Positions 61,030-64,000 of a stretch of 64,000 bases of DNA are shown one piece after another (positions within the stretch are counted from its first letter, which is position 1; each line of letters begins with the position of its first letter). Source of the DNA: Panacagrimonas sp052389915 (lineage in GTDB: Bacteria > Pseudomonadota > Gammaproteobacteria > Nevskiales > Nevskiaceae); contig JBQTHL010000077.1 of assembly GCA_052389915.1 (NCBI GenBank), positions 1 through 64,000 of the forward strand, written 5' to 3'. The notes under the pieces were generated by a model. That model searched no databases. It worked only from the letters and a program-made list of their open reading frames with translations, and had not been told where the DNA came from. Position numbers and translations under genes: made by a program.

Positions 61030-61834
61030 AAAGGGGCCAGGCTCGATTTATAATCTGCTACGATCAGTCTATGCCTCGCCGTACGCGCGTCCATCTTGAT
61101 GGCGTTCCGCTGCACATTGTGCAACGCGGGCACAATCGCGAGCCCTGCTTTTTCTGCGCGGATGATTACTCCAGCTATCTCTATTGGCTGGGTAAAGCGC
61201 TGACCGAAACAGGGTGCACGCTTCACGCCTACGTGTTGATGACCAACCACGTGCATCTGCTTCTGACCCCGCGCAAGGCGACCGCAGTACCGCGCCTGAT
61301 CATCTCGCTCGGGCGACGCTACGTGCAATACGTCAACCACACCTACCGGCGCACGGGGACCTTGTGGGACAGCCGCTACAAGTCGTCGGCCGTGCAGTCG
61401 GAGACCTACTTGCTGACTTGTCAGCGCTACATCGAACTCAACCCGATACGGGCAGCGATGGTGGAAGACCCGGCGCACTACCGCTGGAGCAGCTATCGTT
61501 GTAACGCGCTCGGCCAGGCTGATGATCGCATCACTGCCCACCCGCTATACCTTGCGTTGGGACCGAATGATACGCAGCGCCAAACCGCCTACCGCACGAT
61601 GTTTAGGCCAGAACTGGACCGTGCTGCCATAGACGATATCCGGCTGGCCCTGGTCCAGAATCAGCCTATTGGTAATGAGAGATTTCTGGCACGAATCGAG
61701 AAGATGACCGGCATCCGAAGAGAAGCGAAACCTCGTGGGAGACCCCCTCGGAAACCGGACGCGGCTATCGCTTCTGTCGAAGGTCAAGGTCACCTGGAGC
61801 TGTGACAAATCGAGAAGTCGAGCCTGGCCCCTTT
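61030..61834 (+). mobile_element. RAYT-type (IS200/REP-associated) transposable element
   Basis: A single transposase gene bounded by perfect 17-bp inverted sequences, AAAGGGGCCAGGCTCGA (61030-61046) and its complement (61818-61834). Further related ends lie at 60829, 60989 and 62391. The element interrupts Rhs-derived DNA. Confidence 0.87.
61071..61805 (+). CDS. REP-associated tyrosine transposase (Y1-type)
   Basis: A 244-residue HUH transposase of the RAYT family. Metal-binding HUH motif is HVH in MTNHVHLLL (His60 and His62), and the catalytic Tyr is Tyr120 in CQRYIELNPIRAAMV. The first lines RTRVHLDGVPLHIVQRGHN and the linker CFFCADDY are typical of RAYT proteins. The last 40 residues are basic (KPRGRPPRKP). 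These enzymes cut and join single-stranded DNA at palindromic ends and are thought to spread REP sequences. Intact and full length, so it may be active on the many palindromes seen in this window. Confidence 0.92.
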   Translation: MPRRTRVHLDGVPLHIVQRGHNREPCFFCADDYSSYLYWLGKALTETGCTLHAYVLMTNHVHLLLTPRKATAVPRLIISLGRRYVQYVNHTYRRTGTLWDSRYKSSAVQSETYLLTCQRYIELNPIRAAMVEDPAHYRWSSYRCNALGQADDRITAHPLYLALGPNDTQRQTAYRTMFRPELDRAAIDDIRLALVQNQPIGNERFLARIEKMTGIRREAKPRGRPPRKPDAAIASVEGQGHLEL

Positions 61835-61849
61835 GATTTCTTTGATTTG

Positions 61850-62383
61850 GACACCACCATCACCGATCCGATGGGCCGCTCCCGCGTGGAGAGCCGCAAC
61901 GGCGTGGGCAAGACGGTGCAGATCGCCGATGCCGGCGGCGGCAACATGTTCTACAGCTACGACGCCACCGGCAATCTGGTGAAGACCGTCGATCCCATCG
62001 GCCAGGCGACCTGGATCACCTACGACGAACTTGGCCGCAAGACCTCCATGCTCGACCCGCACATGGGCGAGTGGAAATACGCCTACAACAGCTTTGGCGA
62101 ACTCGAATGGCAGCAGGACGCCAAGGGCCAGGTCACCACCATGCAGTACGACGTGCTGGGCCGCATGGTGTCGCGCACCGAGCCCGGCGACAGCTAGCCC
62201 TCGTTCTGGAGTTACGACACGGCGATCAAGGGTATCGGCCTGCTGGCCAGCGTGCAGGGGCAACAAGGCTATCGCGAGGACTACGTCTACGACGCCGAGT
62301 CGCGCCTGTCTCAGGTGACCACAGTCATCAATGACCGCGGCACGATGCAGACCTTTGCGACCACCACCGAGTACGACGATCAG
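61850..62383 (+). pseudogene. Rhs gene fragment with nonsense codon
   Basis: Nearly identical to 56878-57412 of the main Rhs gene (YD repeats, TITDPMGRSRVESRNGVGKT on). A TAG at 62195-62197 replaces a Gln codon, and the piece ends within TTEYDDQ, after which repeat DNA begins. Divergence from the main copy suggests age or a different source allele. No promoter or start of its own. Confidence 0.87.
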
Positions 62384-62446
62384 GAGCTAAAGGGGCCTGG
62401 TTGATTTTCTCTCGAGGCCGCGTCACCCATGAAGTGCTGGGCAGGT
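62384..62446. repeat. RAYT end sequence plus Rhs scrap
   Basis: The 21 nt GAGCTAAAGGGGCCTGGTTG-A at 62384-62404 repeat those at 60981-61001. It is followed by a scrap (CGCGTCACCCATGAAGTGCT) matching the Rhs region near 58230. Confidence 0.7.
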
Positions 62447-62584
62447 TGAGCTGACCCGGCTTTAACGGACACCGATGAATGGGGACAATCCCCGTGGAGG
62501 TGTTCGATGCGGAAGTACAAGCGATATAGCGCCGAGTTCAAGCGCGAGGCGGTGCGGTTGCTGGAGACGGGCGACAAGTCGGCG
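62447..62584 (+). mobile_element. IS3-family element fragment (left end and start of OrfA)
   Basis: The end sequence GAGCTGACCCGGCTTTAACG with ACACC is followed by an ATG (62507) coding MRKYKRYSAEFKREAVRLLE, then TGDKSA. This is the start of an IS3/IS911-type OrfA helix-turn-helix. It is cut at codon 26, where it joins a copy of the acyl-CoA dehydrogenase 3' end. The rest of the element is missing. Confidence 0.82.
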
Positions 62585-62680
62585 AGGGTCGCTGATGGAA
62601 CTCGACGAGGCGAACTTCTGACGCGCGGGTTCCGCGGGGCTCGAAAAAAAGACGTCTGCCCACCCGCGTTGGGGGGATGC
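62585..62680 (+). repeat. Right copy of the duplicated acyl-CoA dehydrogenase 3' end
   Basis: Codes SLMELDEANF and a TGA in the right frame, then GCGCGGGTTCCGCGGGG..., matching 52570-52660. There is no gene body upstream, only IS3 DNA. It may be the end of a lost paralogue or one end of a recombination that placed the Rhs island here. Confidence 0.82.
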
Positions 62681-62693
62681 GGGTGGGCAGACG
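62653..62693 (-). terminator. Strong hairpin with T run on the minus strand
   Basis: A perfect 15-bp stem (CGTCTGCCCACCCGC and complement) with an 11-nt loop. On the minus strand it is followed by TCTTTTTTTC, so it should end transcripts coming from the right. A degenerate half of the same arm sits after the left copy (52636-52650). Confidence 0.87.
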
Positions 62694-62773
62694 AAAAGGG
62701 AAAAGTTCGGGCTTGCGCGAGGTTTGTCGTCCAGTGCAGCTAGCCGATCCCTGGCAACGAACCCCGCCAGCGG

Positions 62774-62917
62774 TCAGTTGACTGCGGTCGTGGTCATCGC
62801 CTGAGTACCCCATGCGACCCGTTCGGTTTTCGACAGGCCGAAAAATCCGATGGCGGCCAGAATCAATGCCCCGACCAATATCCGTCCGATGACCCGGATG
62901 GCGCCGTATTCCCCCAT
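62774..62917 (-). CDS. Possible 47-residue single-helix membrane protein
   Basis: The frame opens MGEYGAIRVIGRILVGALIL, has one hydrophobic helix (ILVGALILAAIGFFGL) and a polar tail ending AMTTTAVN. It would be the gene ended by the hairpin at 62653-62693. There is no strong ribosome site (upstream GCGGGAATTTTCGTC). Family unknown; small size makes this tentative. Confidence 0.4.
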   Translation of the reverse strand: MGEYGAIRVIGRILVGALILAAIGFFGLSKTERVAWGTQAMTTTAVN

Positions 62918-62977
62918 GACGAAAATTCCCGCGTAGAGCGGGTCATTCCCGCCATCGTTATGGAGTTCTCCGGCAAA

Positions 62978-63009
62978 CCAGGACGGTTCAACGGCCGTCC
63001 CGGTTTTTT
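62978..63009 (+). terminator. Hairpin with T run
   Basis: A 9-bp stem with one mismatch (CCAGGACGG with CCGTCCCGG) around an 8-nt loop, followed by TTTTTT. It stands 146 nt before the GGDEF gene and would stop plus-strand transcripts from the island. Confidence 0.72.
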
Positions 63010-63155
63010 CGTTTCTACTCCAGCATCACCGCATCGATCCGGACGTTGCCCACCGCCAGCCCCATGTTCAGGGCTCACGAGCCGCTCGTTACGCGGGTTG
63101 CCCCGTACGTCTGCATCTGCGCACCCGACACGACGCTCATGGCGACCATTCGCGA

Positions 63156-64000
63156 ATGGCGCGCAAAGGTGATCTGCCGGATGTAGGACTCGGGTTCGAC
63201 GGCAATCCGAGGGGGGATTTCGGCGCGCGCTTCCGGCAGTTTTCCGAGTCCGAACACCGTCGCCTGCTGCAAGCGGCGTACCTCATGGGCGCGACGCTGT
63301 TCGTTGCCGCGCTGCTGGGCGAGCGGCTCTGGTTCGGTCATCGCTTCGGCGGCTTCGACCTGCTGGCCACTGCGGCCTTCGTACTGGCCCAGATGGCGTA
63401 TCTGGGCTGGCGCAGTTGGCGCGGGCAGGGCGCGCTGGGTGTCACCGGAAGAGCCGTGCTGATCGTAGGCAACGGCTGGATGTGGGGTGCGCTCAGCGCC
63501 GCTCACACGGGCGCAGCCGATGCCGTTCCTTACCTCTACGAGTTTGTCCTGATCCAGGTCGTGTTCTGTTACTTCTTCTCTGGCCTGCCGCGCGCCACGG
63601 CCACGGTGGGCGGCGCCCTCATCAGCCTGGCATTGCCGGTTCTGCTGCTGACGCTCGGCGAGGTGTCGGCCTCCACAGTCGCGCGTTGCAGCTTCGTGCT
63701 GCTGTCCATCAATTGCGTGGGCGCGGCCGGACGCTGGTGGATAGAGGAAAGCCAGCGCGCCCAGTTCGCTTCGCACATCGTGTTGCGCTCGCAGGCGCTG
63801 ACCGACCCGCTGACCGGCCTGTCCAATCGTCGCGGGCTGTTCCTGGGACTCGAATCGACCTTGCAGGCGGCGAGCCATCACGGCCACACGGTTGGTATCG
63901 CGATGATCGACCTGGATCGCTTCAAACCGATCAACGACAAGCTGGGCCATCCTGCCGGCGACGCGATGTTGCGCCAGGTCGCGCAGGCGCTGCGCTCGGT
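63156..64000 (+). CDS. Membrane-anchored diguanylate cyclase (GGDEF), 3' end outside window
   Basis: An open frame from ATG 63156 to the window edge gives 281 residues. Residues about 45-195 hold some six hydrophobic segments (AAYLMGATLFVAALLGERLW, then TAAFVLAQMAYLGW and VLLLTLGEVSASTV). A short linker follows, then the GGDEF domain start: LTDPLTGLSNRRGLFL, then VGIAMIDLDRFKPINDKLGH and PAGDAMLRQVAQALRS. The GGDEF signature itself lies beyond the edge. It should synthesise c-di-GMP in response to a membrane-sensed signal. No good ribosome site is visible, so the start is approximate. Confidence 0.85.
   Translation, partial: MARKGDLPDVGLGFDGNPRGDFGARFRQFSESEHRRLLQAAYLMGATLFVAALLGERLWFGHRFGGFDLLATAAFVLAQMAYLGWRSWRGQGALGVTGRAVLIVGNGWMWGALSAAHTGAADAVPYLYEFVLIQVVFCYFFSGLPRATATVGGALISLALPVLLLTLGEVSASTVARCSFVLLSINCVGAAGRWWIEESQRAQFASHIVLRSQALTDPLTGLSNRRGLFLGLESTLQAASHHGHTVGIAMIDLDRFKPINDKLGHPAGDAMLRQVAQALRS

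Overview
The window is GC-rich, densely coded chromosomal DNA from a Gram-negative bacterium, most probably a gammaproteobacterium. The evidence is TonB/ExbBD machinery, outer-membrane barrels, lipoprotein signals, short-form HisG, NikR and the DUF1302/DUF1329 gene set. I would guess a Nevskiales, Steroidobacter or Xanthomonad-like lineage, but the sequence alone does not settle this. Intergenic gaps hold many palindromic REP-type repeats of at least seven families, and a REP-associated transposase lies near the right end.

Layout. 0-6.3 kb: the end of an MMPL/RND exporter, a YCF48-like beta-propeller, a DUF1302 barrel and a Tat-exported DUF1329 protein, a set usually read as moving a hydrophobic compound across the envelope. 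6.4-14.8 kb: a rhodanese, then a TonB2-type energising operon (DUF3450, TtpC-like ExbB, ExbB, ExbD, TonB, TPR) with two oddities: a glycosyltransferase sits between exbD and tonB, and the TPR protein is fused to a second DUF1329 domain. In two genes of this operon palindromic repeats are read through in frame and encode the N-terminal region. 14.8-24.3 kb: a secreted esterase, a four-gene MacAB-like ABC exporter, a DUF4382 lipoprotein, hisD-hisG and tRNA-Asn. 24.4-30.3 kb: nikR facing a TonB receptor across a clear NikR-type palindrome, a flavodoxin/ferredoxin-NADP reductase and an aspartate-type aminotransferase.

30.3-35.2 kb: a four-gene minus-strand cassette (SLOG-like nucleotide-binding protein, TPR protein, cell-wall-hydrolase-like protein, polytopic membrane protein with a cytosolic effector-like domain) that resembles a conflict or signalling system. 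It abuts the ruins of a Baeyer-Villiger-type monooxygenase gene. 36.1-50.3 kb: a long minus-strand run of overlapping genes coding for a MotA/TolQ-type channel, two membrane-anchored vWA proteins, an actin/Hsp70-like plus FHA protein, a PEGA plus formylglycine-enzyme-like protein, a TPR protein and several lipoproteins. Both vWA proteins carry an aspartate in their only membrane helix, as ExbD and MotB do. I read this as an ion-driven envelope machine and consider it the best candidate for an undescribed system.

50.4-64 kb: a YkgJ-like protein, an acyl-CoA dehydrogenase, then an island of about 10 kb with a giant SpvB/Rhs-type toxin gene broken by one in-frame stop, a candidate immunity lipoprotein, Rhs debris, a RAYT transposon with 17-bp inverted ends and an IS3 fragment. 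The island is bracketed by a duplicate of the 3' end of the acyl-CoA dehydrogenase gene. The window ends in a membrane-anchored GGDEF protein that runs off the edge.
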